From Pleurodeles waltl (lineage: Eukaryota > Chordata > Amphibia > Caudata > Salamandridae), in the NCBI RefSeq assembly GCF_031143425.1, contig NC_090437.1, forward strand, positions 1,177,540,863 through 1,177,604,862: a DNA stretch of 64,000 nucleotides, given 5' to 3'. Of the stretch, positions 44,401 through 52,589 are shown piece by piece. Made by a program: the position numbers and the translations under genes. Positions within the stretch are counted from its first letter, which is position 1, and every line of letters starts with the position of its first letter. The notes beneath the pieces were generated by a model. The model was not told the DNA's origin. It did not search any database and worked only from the letters and a program-made list of their open reading frames with translations.

Positions 44401-47400
44401 AGGAGGGAAATTGTGTGCTTGCAGCATCCTTGGAAGTTGATCAAAAGGGTCCGTATGTGGAGGGAAGAGTTATGGGTCATCGTGTTTCATTCTTGGTTGA
44501 CACAGGAGCCACACGTTCAACTGTTAGGAGCATTGAAGTACCAAATTTGCCACTCTCAGGGAGAACAGTTCAAGTAGTGGGAGTAGCAAACAGGCACCTG
44601 ACGAACCCAATCACAGACCCAGTACCAGTCAGCATTGGTAACTATCAAGGGTTACATAATTTTGTGGTATGTGACTCAAGCCCGATAGCACTGTTAGGGA
44701 GAGACCTATTGTGCAAATTGGGATGTTCGATTATGTGTTCGCACGATGGAATTAGAATTCAGACGAGCAGTGATGGGGAAGAAGAGGACAGTGTAGAAGG
44801 GGATGAGATGGAAACTGTCGATGAAGAATATCCTCTGATTAACCTTTTTCCGATGATAACTGAAGCAGATATTCCAGCTGAATTACGGGAAACAGTCGGA
44901 AAGGAAGTGTGGGATATGACAGGAAAAGAGGTGGGATTGGTGAAAGGAGTGGAACCAGTGAAAGGGACCGTAAAACCCAATGTAACCTTTCCCCAGACGT
45001 CACAATACCACATAGCACAAGACACCCTCATGAAAGTCGCCCAACTCATTGACGAGTTTGTAAGACAGGGAGTATTGAAAGAAGTGTTAAGCAGTCCATG
45101 TAATTCACCAATCATGGGACTAATAAAGCCGAGTGGAAAGGTCCGAATTGTGCAGGACTTGAGGAAAATAAATGACATCATAATTAAATGCTGCCCTGTA
45201 GTACCGAATCCAGCTGTGATAATGTTTCAAATCCCTTGCGATGCCGAGTGGTTTTCAGTCATCGACTTGTCACAAGCATTCTTTTCGGTGCCTCTTCATG
45301 AGGACAGCCAATTTCTCTTTTGTTTCAAATTCTTAGACAGAGTTTACAGTTGGTGTCGAATTCCTCAAGGGTTTTCGGAGTCACCGTCAATTTTCAATCA
45401 GATTCTAAAGAAAGACTTGGAAGCGTTAGAATTGCCATTCGAGTCAACCCTAGTACAGTACATTGATGACTTACTGATTGCATCTAAGACAGAAAGTGGC
45501 TGCACAGCCGACACCATTGCTCTGCTGAACCATTTGGGAAGGAATGGACACAAGGTGTCTCCTTCAAAGTTGCAGTTCTGTCAGAAGAAGGTGAAATACT
45601 TGGGTCATCAAATAGAGAAAGGGTCACGGAGAATAATGAAGGAAAGAATAACAAGTGTACTTCAAATGAGTCCACCAAAGACGAGGAGGGAGGTGAGGAA
45701 GTTTTTGGGGATGGTGAGCTACTGTCGCCAGTGGATTCCCAACTTCTCAACTCTAGCAAAGCCTTTACTGAAACTGACCCAGAAGGATGCCTTGGATGAA
45801 ATTGAGCTGAAAGGAGATGAGATGGATGCTTTTATTGAATTGAAAGAATGCATGTGCAGGGCTCCAGCTTTAGGTATGCCTGATTATACAAAGCCTTTCA
45901 CATTGTTTTGTCATGAACGTGATGCATGTTCTTTGTCTGTCTTGACCCAAGCCCATGGTGGCATAAACAGACCAGTAGCGTATTTTTCAGCTACTTTGGA
46001 TCCGGTCGCAGCAGCACTGCCTGGGTGTTTGCGCGCCGTAGCAGCAGTTGGTATCAGCCTCACTCAGAGTGAAGGAATAGTGATGGGACACCCATTAACA
46101 GTCATGGTCCCTCACTCAGTTGAGATACTTTTGACCCGCTCCCGAATGCAACACATGTCTGGAGCAAGACTCACAAGGTATGAAACAATAATTCTGGGCT
46201 CACCGAATGTGCAGCTGAAAAGGTGCACTACGTTGAATCCAGCAACCTTGCTTCCCGGTGAAAATGCTGAAATTGAGAACGCTGAAGACGTCGAGCACGA
46301 CTGCCTTCAGGTGACTGAATTTTGCACAAAACCCCGACCTGACATTAAGGATACTAAGCTTGATGAAAATGACCAAATTGTTTTTGTTGATGGGTCATGT
46401 TTAAGAGATGCATTGGGAATATTGAAAGCAGGATATGCTGTATGTACTGTAACAGGTGTCTTGGAAGCGTCCTGGCTTCAAGGAGTCTATTCCGCACAAG
46501 TAGCAGAGCTTGTAGCCCTTACAAGAGCATGCCAACTGTCTACATTGATGAAGGTTACCATTTACACTGACAGTCAGTACGGGTTTGGAATTGTGCACGA
46601 CTTTGGGCAACTATGGTCACAGAGAGGTTTCCTGACCTCTTCAGGGTCCCCAGTGAAAAACGGGGAGAGAATAAGGGAATTGTTACACGCCATTCAGATG
46701 CCAGCCGAAATTGCAGTGGTAAAGTGTAGTGCTCATACAAAAGGACAGGACTATGTTTCCCTGGGAAATGCATATGCGGATCAAGTCGCAAGATTTTGTG
46801 CCTTGAACTGTATATTGCTCAGGGATGAATGGAATTTGATAAATGAGCCAGAGCTCGAACCAGCTGAAGCATTTGCCTTGAAGGTCGTGGATACAATGGA
46901 TGAACTAAAAGCATTACAGAATAGCGTCAGGGAGGATGAAAGGGCTTCCTGGATTAAGTCACAATGTACAAAGAGACCAGATGAGATATGGGTTTCAAAT
47001 GAGGGAAAATTTGTCTTACCAAATAGTCTCTTATCGCAGCTAGCGCGGTTCTATCATGGGCAGGCTCACCTAGGGAGAGATGCCATGATAAGATTGTTCA
47101 AAACTGATTGGTTTAACCCCAGATTCCGTCAAGTTGCAGAAGCAGTTTGTCATCGATGTGTCATTTGTCAACAGATGAACCCAGGAAAGGGAACGGTTGT
47201 GAACGTGAGCCACATTGGCAGGGCGGGTGGCCCGTTCAGCAGAATGCAGATGGACTTTATTGAGATGCCTGTGCATGGAGGTCTAAAGTATGTGTTGGTG
47301 ATTGTGTGCATTTTTAGTCACTGGATTGAAGCATACCCCACACGTAGAAATGACAGCCTTACAGTTGCAAAACTATTGTTGAGGGAGTTGATACCACGTT

Positions 47401-48857
47401 TCGGATTCCCGATCTCTTTAGAATCAGATAGAGGAAGTCACTTCAATAACGAGGTGATAAAGTTACTTTGCGCAGCGCTGAACATTGAGCAAAAACTGCA
47501 TTGTAGCTATCGCCCTGAGGCCTCAGGACTGGTGGAGCAAATGAATGGTACACTGAAATCGAGAATGGCGAAAATATGTGCATCGACAAATTTGAAATGG
47601 CCTGACGCATTGCCTTTGGTGTTAATGTCAATGAGAAACACCCCTGACAGAAAGACTGGATTGTCCCCGCACAAAATTCTCATGGGCAGGGCCATGAGAC
47701 TTCCTGCAGTTCCCGCAAACGCGCTTTTGAATATTACAGATGATATGGTGTTAGACTACTGCAAAGGTCTGGCTGACGAGGTTCGCTCTTTCTCTCACCA
47801 GGTGGAAGCAACCACCTTGTCACCGATCCAAGGTCCAGGACACACACTGAAAGCAGGTGACTGGGTCGTGATAAAGAAGCACGTGAGGAAGTCGTGTCTG
47901 GAACCCCGTTGGAAAGGCCCTTTCCAAGTGATCCTGACGACCACTACCGCTGTGAAGTGTGCGGGGGTTCCCAACTGGATTCACGCCAGTCATACAAAGA
48001 AAGTGTTGTGTCCCACAGATGAGGAAGTTGAAGCGCTGAAACTGCCAATACCTGATAACAAAGTGCCAAGCGCTGAGACAGGGCAAAACAGAACTAGAAG
48101 CGAACAGGCAGAAATAGAGGAGAGAGAAATATTCTCTGAGGACGAAGCAATCGATTCACTTGGGGAAGACCAAGGAGAAACCTCAGACAGCGACGAAGCA
48201 GCTGAAGGTAACAAAGAGCCTGAAGCAGCTGAAAGTGACAAAGAGCCTGAAGAAAGTAACGGTGACAAAGGGCTCGAAAGAGGTGATGAAGCAGGAGAGC
48301 CTGATCAGAGGAGGGCTTTCCCAGAAGCAGGCGGTACAGAAAAAGAAAAGGAAAACCTGATTGACTCCCCAGAAGGAGGGGACAAGGCAGAACAGAACGA
48401 AACTGTTCAAGCTTCTTCAGAAGAGATCGCAGGTCCATCAAGTGGACACAGTGCAAAGAAAAGACCAAGTATATCACCAGTAAAAGTAAAGACTAGAGAA
48501 AAGTTGAACGACAGTGAAGGGCCAAGAGTGAAAGAGAAAAGAAAGGAAGTGTCTGTCGTGGTACCAACATCAAGTGAAGAAAAAGACTTGGCCAAAGAGG
48601 AAAGTACCAGTGAGGCAGAATCAAAGAGAGATGCAAAATTGAAAAGGAAAAGGATACCAAACAGGAGATATTCCGGTCCAGAATGGGCATATGTAGTCAA
48701 TGACGATTGGACCGACGAATTTGTATCTCTTAGCATCGAGAACGAAGAAGAAGAGATACAAATAGAAAAGAAAAGTTTTATGGACATTATTGACTGGAAA
48801 AAAAAAAAAAAAAAAAAAAAACTGATAAATGACATTGCTTGCTATAATCTAACGTGA
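41280..48857 (+). CDS. gag-pol: ERV Gag-Pol polyprotein in a single open frame
   Basis: 2525 codons from ATG 41280, the first in-frame ATG (the frame is open further 5' to a GTG at 41184, not a usual eukaryotic start). Order by residue: matrix-like N-terminus with FP..GTFN (~70-90); PPPY late-domain motif 196-199; long Pro/Gln/Asn-rich spacer; capsid (~620-840); CCHC zinc knuckle 900-913; Gln/Met-rich linker; protease LVDTGA with Asp 1074; RT with motif A Asp 1329 and YIDD 1394-1397; RNase H first Asp 1704; integrase with His 1926/1930 and catalytic Asp 1992, Asp 2050, Glu 2086 (35 residues between the last two); SH3-like end; then a ~270-residue charged tail. All catalytic residues I can check are present. 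No stop or frameshift separates gag from pol, unlike most retroviruses. The frame contains a 24-A run near its end. Would be cleaved by its own protease into particle proteins and enzymes. Confidence 0.93.
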   Translation: MKFFKALKSAMKGESYIKASVGEETPPEGTPAYIVMEERGVAPCLWLKQWHKLTEKHGSVAFPIHGTFNIRILENLRFAMYDMKVPPRPAQFEALAIWELMARQQQQKKFETRIRKAEKTLADARWDNAQKVWRSDILQGIKLFPAIAKEEEATGKKATCKTNRRCSKDREDEEKLRREEESEDEEFIMQLLNDRPPPYVESEQSPSTSSAPPAPVQNNETPNSETPSGSKDPSLLFTPQIPQVRRIYPDVPILKTAENYQPQVPRYYSSDNSTGMILDPTVMGVQNGRNPTLAQAESTQFLMPQKQMQGGTAHAQMTGSQMGMPAMMTHSVGMNMPQNLGNGQNPDAISLPITVGPPVPLYIQPNSGMSGQGSVVQNGTERRYIENTPETTPIAAQPTGSGSLMEFSPICAQSTVVRSSPPLMIPLSSNTEKLPQPSMAVDVNATLMGLNAQQLTQWFNSLNSTQSSASGKGEEDYLNRVRLNMEAEELVEGTMGLNRLESYSEEELRYLCPRITREVNKVHRRLQEIADKNGVEIDKTKHLSRSYRLDFRTTEFEHMRSAGMKTHLRELLQSAQVWGCLDKWESRWAKKKEKRKDSVPEHNEKRPQSSDAITMLPMRETAGGKLIHVPWHRSDIQSFTDDFPKLREKPLEWYQQTDRFVKLAKCLWEDLNTLFEIVVPADLWEDCKRAVGWPTSEPERDRDTGAPSPMVMSLYYKVIEHLKTKVAAKNVDWQKIDRTAQEAKESIHGYYERLLKAFKNYSGTETIEAKDMLHFVFRFVEGLRPEISQMIKTHLICWQSKPIDEVLNYAKYCSDEIEVKQKRLKEKVMVMQLKAAQTGLQGLQGFQQQIPQPQPQPQGNMVFQPQARGRGRGGFGSNGPDLNTVAIPNGVQAMKRVMPCHVCGIVGHLKRECPMVVQEGAGVGQQNNDVNAFQTMRGPKMRGPNPNFQTINQLQGLQPMQPQQMQMPRMQMTQMQPMQQQLPMVPNQQMQIPLAPVSQQQVMVPPQVSGQVMSTNGTVQQFPLHSENGINNVWESESSDEEGNCVLAASLEVDQKGPYVEGRVMGHRVSFLVDTGATRSTVRSIEVPNLPLSGRTVQVVGVANRHLTNPITDPVPVSIGNYQGLHNFVVCDSSPIALLGRDLLCKLGCSIMCSHDGIRIQTSSDGEEEDSVEGDEMETVDEEYPLINLFPMITEADIPAELRETVGKEVWDMTGKEVGLVKGVEPVKGTVKPNVTFPQTSQYHIAQDTLMKVAQLIDEFVRQGVLKEVLSSPCNSPIMGLIKPSGKVRIVQDLRKINDIIIKCCPVVPNPAVIMFQIPCDAEWFSVIDLSQAFFSVPLHEDSQFLFCFKFLDRVYSWCRIPQGFSESPSIFNQILKKDLEALELPFESTLVQYIDDLLIASKTESGCTADTIALLNHLGRNGHKVSPSKLQFCQKKVKYLGHQIEKGSRRIMKERITSVLQMSPPKTRREVRKFLGMVSYCRQWIPNFSTLAKPLLKLTQKDALDEIELKGDEMDAFIELKECMCRAPALGMPDYTKPFTLFCHERDACSLSVLTQAHGGINRPVAYFSATLDPVAAALPGCLRAVAAVGISLTQSEGIVMGHPLTVMVPHSVEILLTRSRMQHMSGARLTRYETIILGSPNVQLKRCTTLNPATLLPGENAEIENAEDVEHDCLQVTEFCTKPRPDIKDTKLDENDQIVFVDGSCLRDALGILKAGYAVCTVTGVLEASWLQGVYSAQVAELVALTRACQLSTLMKVTIYTDSQYGFGIVHDFGQLWSQRGFLTSSGSPVKNGERIRELLHAIQMPAEIAVVKCSAHTKGQDYVSLGNAYADQVARFCALNCILLRDEWNLINEPELEPAEAFALKVVDTMDELKALQNSVREDERASWIKSQCTKRPDEIWVSNEGKFVLPNSLLSQLARFYHGQAHLGRDAMIRLFKTDWFNPRFRQVAEAVCHRCVICQQMNPGKGTVVNVSHIGRAGGPFSRMQMDFIEMPVHGGLKYVLVIVCIFSHWIEAYPTRRNDSLTVAKLLLRELIPRFGFPISLESDRGSHFNNEVIKLLCAALNIEQKLHCSYRPEASGLVEQMNGTLKSRMAKICASTNLKWPDALPLVLMSMRNTPDRKTGLSPHKILMGRAMRLPAVPANALLNITDDMVLDYCKGLADEVRSFSHQVEATTLSPIQGPGHTLKAGDWVVIKKHVRKSCLEPRWKGPFQVILTTTTAVKCAGVPNWIHASHTKKVLCPTDEEVEALKLPIPDNKVPSAETGQNRTRSEQAEIEEREIFSEDEAIDSLGEDQGETSDSDEAAEGNKEPEAAESDKEPEESNGDKGLERGDEAGEPDQRRAFPEAGGTEKEKENLIDSPEGGDKAEQNETVQASSEEIAGPSSGHSAKKRPSISPVKVKTREKLNDSEGPRVKEKRKEVSVVVPTSSEEKDLAKEESTSEAESKRDAKLKRKRIPNRRYSGPEWAYVVNDDWTDEFVSLSIENEEEEIQIEKKSFMDIIDWKKKKKKKKLINDIACYNLT
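44440..44760 (+). other. Protease domain of the ERV polyprotein
   Basis: Retropepsin with FLVDTGATRSTV (catalytic Asp codon 44499-44501) and the downstream ALLGRDLLCKLG block near 44690-44720. It would act as a dimer to process Gag-Pol. Confidence 0.85.
44985..45790 (+). other. Reverse transcriptase domain of the ERV polyprotein
   Basis: RT fingers and palm: SPCNSPIMGLIKPSGKVRIV, VIDLSQAFFSVPL (Asp codon 45264-45266), RIPQGFSESPSIFNQ, QYIDDLLIAS (45456-45485; YIDD at 45459-45470), and KVKYLGHQIEKG. FLGMVSYCRQWIP marks the thumb/connection. Catalytic residues are intact. Confidence 0.9.
46370..46810 (+). other. RNase H domain of the ERV polyprotein
   Basis: FVDGSC (Asp codon 46389-46391), SAQVAELVALTRAC, VTIYTDSQYGFGIVHDF, and a later GNAYADQVAR with Asp, the expected D-E-D-D set in order. 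It lies after an RT-RNase H connection that lacks catalytic motifs (45840-46360). Confidence 0.88.
46980..48010 (+). other. Integrase domain of the ERV polyprotein
   Basis: Zinc-binding HHCC part with FYHGQAHLGRDAM and CHRCVIC. The core has MQMDFIEMP (Asp 47253-47255), LESDRGSHFN (Asp 47427-47429) and EASGLVEQMNG (Glu 47535-47537). The C-terminal DNA-binding part has LKAGDWVVIKK...WKGPFQV near 47850-47930. The D,D-35-E spacing is exact. Confidence 0.9.
48040..48857 (+). other. Charged C-terminal extension of ERV Pol
   Basis: About 270 residues beyond the integrase SH3-like end. First half very acidic (EEREIFSEDEAIDSLGEDQG, repeated KEPE/AAES blocks around 48200-48270); second half mixed Lys/Glu/Ser with KLKRKRIPNRR, a nuclear-localisation-like basic cluster (48639-48671), then WAYVVNDDWTDEF and a poly-Lys run from the A tract. 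No known domain recognised. It remains in frame with pol and has low predicted order. Confidence 0.75.
48798..48821 (+). repeat. A24 homopolymer inside pol
   Basis: Twenty-four consecutive A residues encoding a Lys run, 12 codons before the pol stop. Such a tract is prone to length change and polymerase slippage. A shift here would alter only the last residues of Pol. Confidence 0.95.
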
Positions 48858-49040
48858 TACAACCAGCTGAGACATTGCTAAACCGGATGAGACATTTGCT
48901 AACTTGATAAGACTTTGATAACCTGATTGACTCTTAAACCCGATTTGAGACAACGTTGCTAACTGATAAAAGACTGAGTTAATGCCGAATTGAGACAAAT
49001 GCTGCTAACCGATAAGTGACTGGGCTCCTGAAGAAAACTG
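48822..49040 (+). repeat. Degenerate tandem repeats between pol and env
   Basis: Units of about 20-25 bases with tgagaca(a)nnttgctaac alternating with tgataagactttgataacc-like sequence recur about eight times from the end of pol to near 49025. Mostly non-coding. It lies just upstream of the env splice acceptor, so it could be an RNA export or splicing-control element; that is inference. Confidence 0.65.
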
Positions 49041-49104
49041 TGTGAACATTGCGCTCGTTCAGCTTTGTAACTAATTGCTAAATCGTTTCTTTATAAGTGC
49101 TTCT

Positions 49105-49124
49105 AGCTCCCTGATTCTATACAG
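49105..49124 (+). promoter_or_regulatory. Probable env splice acceptor
   Basis: The pyrimidine-rich ttctagctccctgattctat precedes acag at 49121-49124, three bases before the env ATG (49128). This is where a spliced env mRNA would join the leader. Confidence 0.55.
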
Positions 49125-49127
49125 ATC

Positions 49128-50759
49128 ATGACACAAAACAGTAGAGTGAAATATTGTAAATATGCGTGTATAGGCTTGATAACTGCATGTGTACTAATAA
49201 TAATGGCAATAGTGCTTGCAACGCGTGGTAAGGGTGAGAATGAGAAAATTGATGCTTCTACTTCTGCTCCTATTACTGTCACTGAACTAACCGCATTGAA
49301 AAGACTAGAATTAGATGAGAGACACTTGCATGATAAGAAGGAACTTTCGTATAATGTTTTCTATCGCTTACTAACAGAATATGTTGAGACTATGGATGCG
49401 AAAGATTGTTATGTGTGTACACAGATACCGACATCGGTAACGGAAGGGGTGACTTATCACCACATGCCTCTTACATATGGGATTACATGTAGTTTAGTAA
49501 CTTCTAGATTTTATGGTCAAACTAACATACAGTATTTTTATTCAAATTATGATGTTACCTTTGCATATGTTCCTATAATAACGCAACTAAGCCAGATTGC
49601 TAAAGATTGGGATGCTAAAATAATGAGGGAATTTTTCGAGCCAATGCAACCTTTTGAAACAGCTCACGCTCATAGGGAAAACCTTACCTGCTCGCTCACT
49701 GCAGTAGAAATAAGCTTTTTAGATCGCACAGATGATAGAAGGGCACAAATGAATGCGAAATTAGAAAAAGAGCTAAGTAAGAGGACTTCAGTAGATAATT
49801 ATGCTTTTGCCGCAATAAAAACACAAGGGAAAATAGCTTTAGATGCTTGGCATGTAGGGAAATTTTGTATATATCGTGGTGAATCTTATTATGATAACAT
49901 TTTCGTGGGAGCGAGTGAATGTAAACATACGTTTATCTTTAAGACCAAATGGACATTCATGCTGAACGGACTTGACCCTGTCATACCTGGTGTATATTAC
50001 ATTTGTGGGCATAATGCCTATTATCGTCTTCCAAAGGGATGGTGGGGGAGATGTTATTTGGGTATAGTGTTCCCAAAGGTTTATCAACTGGATGACCTAT
50101 CGGTGATTCCAAAGACGTCTGGATCTCATCGTATCCAGAAAAGAGAGACTGCAGCTGCTGTGGTAGGAGATATATTTGGAGCCATGATTCCTTCATTGGG
50201 AGTTGTGTTGAATTCCATCAAAATAAGAAAGTTGTCTACTATAGTGGATAACATGTTGACAAAGTTTTCAGGTGCTATAATCCTGATGGATGCTGAACTT
50301 GCAGCAGAAAGAGCTATGACTCTTCAAAACAGGCTTGCCCTTGACATTCTTTTAGCAAAGGATGGCGGCGTTTGCAAAATGCTTGGTGCGCGTCACTGTT
50401 GCACGTATATACCAGACAACAGTGTGAAGATTAAAACAATGCTTGCAAATCTAACAAAAGAGAGTGCAGACTTGAAGGAATTGAAAGAACCAGGAGTTTG
50501 GGAGAAGGTTGGAAAGGGAATTGCTTCAGTGGGAAATTGGCTTGGTGGCATTTGGAATGGAATATTACTAAAAACAATACAGGGAATACTAATAGTACTA
50601 ATTTGCATCTTTGGGATTTGGGGAATAAAGAGGGGAATACTAATGATCATGGCAAGAATTAAGAGAAGGAAGGAAGAGAAAATGATGAAAAGAATGGCAG
50701 AAGAATACAAGGCAAGAACAAGGGGAACTAAAAGGCAAAGAGAACTGACAGAATTTTAA
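49128..50759 (+). CDS. env: ERV envelope glycoprotein
   Basis: 543 codons from ATG 49128. A hydrophobic segment at residues ~12-32 could serve as signal peptide or signal anchor. The surface subunit contains a C-x-x-C motif (Cys94, Cys97). A furin-type site, R-I-Q-K-R, lies at 335-339, followed by an Ala/Val/Gly-rich fusion-peptide-like stretch. The transmembrane subunit has an immunosuppressive-domain-like region (LQNRLALDILLAK) and a C-x7-C-C motif (Cys416, Cys424, Cys425), then a membrane span at ~477-503 and a basic ~40-residue tail. CxxC plus C...CC is the gamma-type arrangement of covalently linked subunits, although the usual C-x6-CC has one extra residue here. Only two N-x-S/T sequons are seen. 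It would mediate receptor binding and membrane fusion. The frame is open; activity unknown. Confidence 0.9.
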   Translation: MTQNSRVKYCKYACIGLITACVLIIMAIVLATRGKGENEKIDASTSAPITVTELTALKRLELDERHLHDKKELSYNVFYRLLTEYVETMDAKDCYVCTQIPTSVTEGVTYHHMPLTYGITCSLVTSRFYGQTNIQYFYSNYDVTFAYVPIITQLSQIAKDWDAKIMREFFEPMQPFETAHAHRENLTCSLTAVEISFLDRTDDRRAQMNAKLEKELSKRTSVDNYAFAAIKTQGKIALDAWHVGKFCIYRGESYYDNIFVGASECKHTFIFKTKWTFMLNGLDPVIPGVYYICGHNAYYRLPKGWWGRCYLGIVFPKVYQLDDLSVIPKTSGSHRIQKRETAAAVVGDIFGAMIPSLGVVLNSIKIRKLSTIVDNMLTKFSGAIILMDAELAAERAMTLQNRLALDILLAKDGGVCKMLGARHCCTYIPDNSVKIKTMLANLTKESADLKELKEPGVWEKVGKGIASVGNWLGGIWNGILLKTIQGILIVLICIFGIWGIKRGILMIMARIKRRKEEKMMKRMAEEYKARTRGTKRQRELTEF

Positions 50760-50807
50760 TGGAATAAAATTTGTGGGAATGGTTTTGTGTGATGACAAGT
50801 AGTCATC

Positions 50808-50818
50808 AGAGGAGGGAT
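50808..50818 (+). other. ERV polypurine tract
   Basis: agaggagggat immediately before the 3' LTR start TGATGACG. Primer site for plus-strand DNA. It lies 48 bases after the env stop, leaving no room for an accessory gene. Confidence 0.75.
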
Positions 50819-52451
50819 TGATGACGCAGAAATGAAGGTTTTACATTTATTAGCGCATAAACGTAGTGCTGCAATAATCAAGTGTGACTTTAACCGAACT
50901 AATAAAGATTGTACGGGGACAAATGTGCCCTCAGAGTAGTTCGCCAACATTTATAAGCGTGCTTTATATAACGTGATGTATTAGAATTGTACTAATCTGA
51001 CATAACCGTAAACGTGTGCCATGATTTGCTTGTTTGAAATGTTTTAACTTAGCATAACTTTAGTGGAGGCTTTGGCCTAGTTGCCTTGTCTCACGGTTTA
51101 GATGCTCGTGTTTTTCTAATGTGCTAATGAAACGTGTATTCTTGCTTGAAGCTGTACTTTTCCAGTGAGATCGGTTCACATGCTTATCTTTAAGGTTTCG
51201 TGCCAGCCTGGCATCTTTTCTTTGCTCCAAGGTCAATCTGCAGGTGCAGACAATGGACGCTCTGAAAGTGAGTTAATTGGTAAAATATGTTGCAACTTAC
51301 GTTCCCGACTCCAAGGATAATGTATGCCTAGGTAGAAGCTTGTGAATTGTAGTTTTTGATTGGACAATTTGAAGCCAACCTATGAACTCACCAATGGAAG
51401 ACCCTACTGGATTTGAACTGTTGTCTATTTAAACCTGGTGCACAAGAAGAAAGTACGCCATACGCCATTACCCATTGCACCCATTGAGAACATTAGACAT
51501 TGCAGACATTATGGCCCATCTTGCCGACTTCGTCATTTTCCCATCTTCTACGATGCCAATTGATGTTCGACGCCATTTTGAATGAGACTTTGATGCTTTC
51601 TCTAATCGAGAGAAAGAGACTTTAAGTAATTCTCGCCCTAGAGACTTTAACTTCGATTTACCCCTTTGCATGAAGTAGTAGTTTTGTCCGTTTATCTTGC
51701 CGCTGTGAGGCAATTGCCCCGTCCACCCTGCCCCATTGCCCCCGTCTCATGCTGATCGAAACCGGTACCTGTGAGACGAAGACTTCCTTGAATGCTGATT
51801 GAATTTGGTAAATATGAAAGGAAAATGTACAATTGCATTGTGTTTCTTTTTAGGTAACCAACTGCTGATTTTTGATAAGAGCCCTAGTTAGGAGTTTTTC
51901 AAATCAATGTTGCTAAATTGTTTTTGCATGAAGTCCCACATGCAGATGCTAATTTGAGGTTAGATGAGGATTCAGTTGTTGCACGATGCAATTTGAGACC
52001 TTGTTATGCTGACTAATGTATGCAATTAGCCCATTACAGATTATAGTTTTAGTGGTTTGCGTTGCTATTATCGAATGCATTGTTATTCAAATGCTGCATA
52101 GATTGCATCTTTTTCGCCGTTATGGACAGCTATTAATGTTCATTTAAATATATCATTTGGTGTTGAGACACATTTATATTGTGCTAGCTTTGTTAATATA
52201 GGGAAATAAATTCATTAACTTTGAATAAACTGGTGTAGTTATTCATGACCGGAAGGCCATGGTTCGCCGAAATGTTTTCTGGATTAATTGTGAAGTGTTA
52301 TGTTGATCAGGGCATTGCTTATGTTCGTTATTGATTATTGATTTGATTAAATTGACTAATCTCGGGTGAAGAGAGCCCCACTTGGTCAAAAGATTCATCG
52401 ACCCAAGAGCGTCCAAATACAGGTAATTTATTAGGTCGGAACGCTCTACCA
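50819..52451 (+). mobile_element. 3' LTR of the ERV
   Basis: 1633 bases, same ends as the 5' LTR. Differences seen by eye include one missing base near 51215 and substitutions near 51008, 51525, 51540, 51735, 51748, 51948, 51969, 51974, 52147, 52199 and 52237. TATA-like box 51426-51433; AATAAA at 52205-52210 and 52224-52229. Confidence 0.93.
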
Positions 52452-52589
52452 GCAACACTAGGGAAAGGCATCATCCACTTAGGCAAAAAATATTGATGGA
52501 GGATTGTGACTGAAAGCATGGCAGGTTTATAAGACCAAAATAGTAGAGGTATGTAAGGTAGGATACAGTTGCGGCTGGTATCGGGGCAA

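Larger units (their letters stand above)
38659..52455 (+). mobile_element. Structurally complete class I endogenous retrovirus
   Basis: A 13.8 kb provirus. Direct flanks gcaa (38659-38662 and 52452-52455) form a 4 bp target duplication. LTRs are 38663-40296 and 50819-52451. Internal order: primer-binding site, ~960-base leader, gag-pol in a single open frame, ~270-base repeat spacer, env, polypurine tract. Capsid, RT, integrase and Env features fit gamma/epsilon-type (class I) retroviruses; the 4 bp duplication is also usual for gammaretroviruses. By eye the LTRs differ by about 11 substitutions and one single-base indel over 1634 bases (about 0.7%), so insertion was recent on the scale of this window. 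No accessory gene is seen between env and the 3' LTR. Both coding frames are open, but function cannot be judged from sequence alone. Confidence 0.95.
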
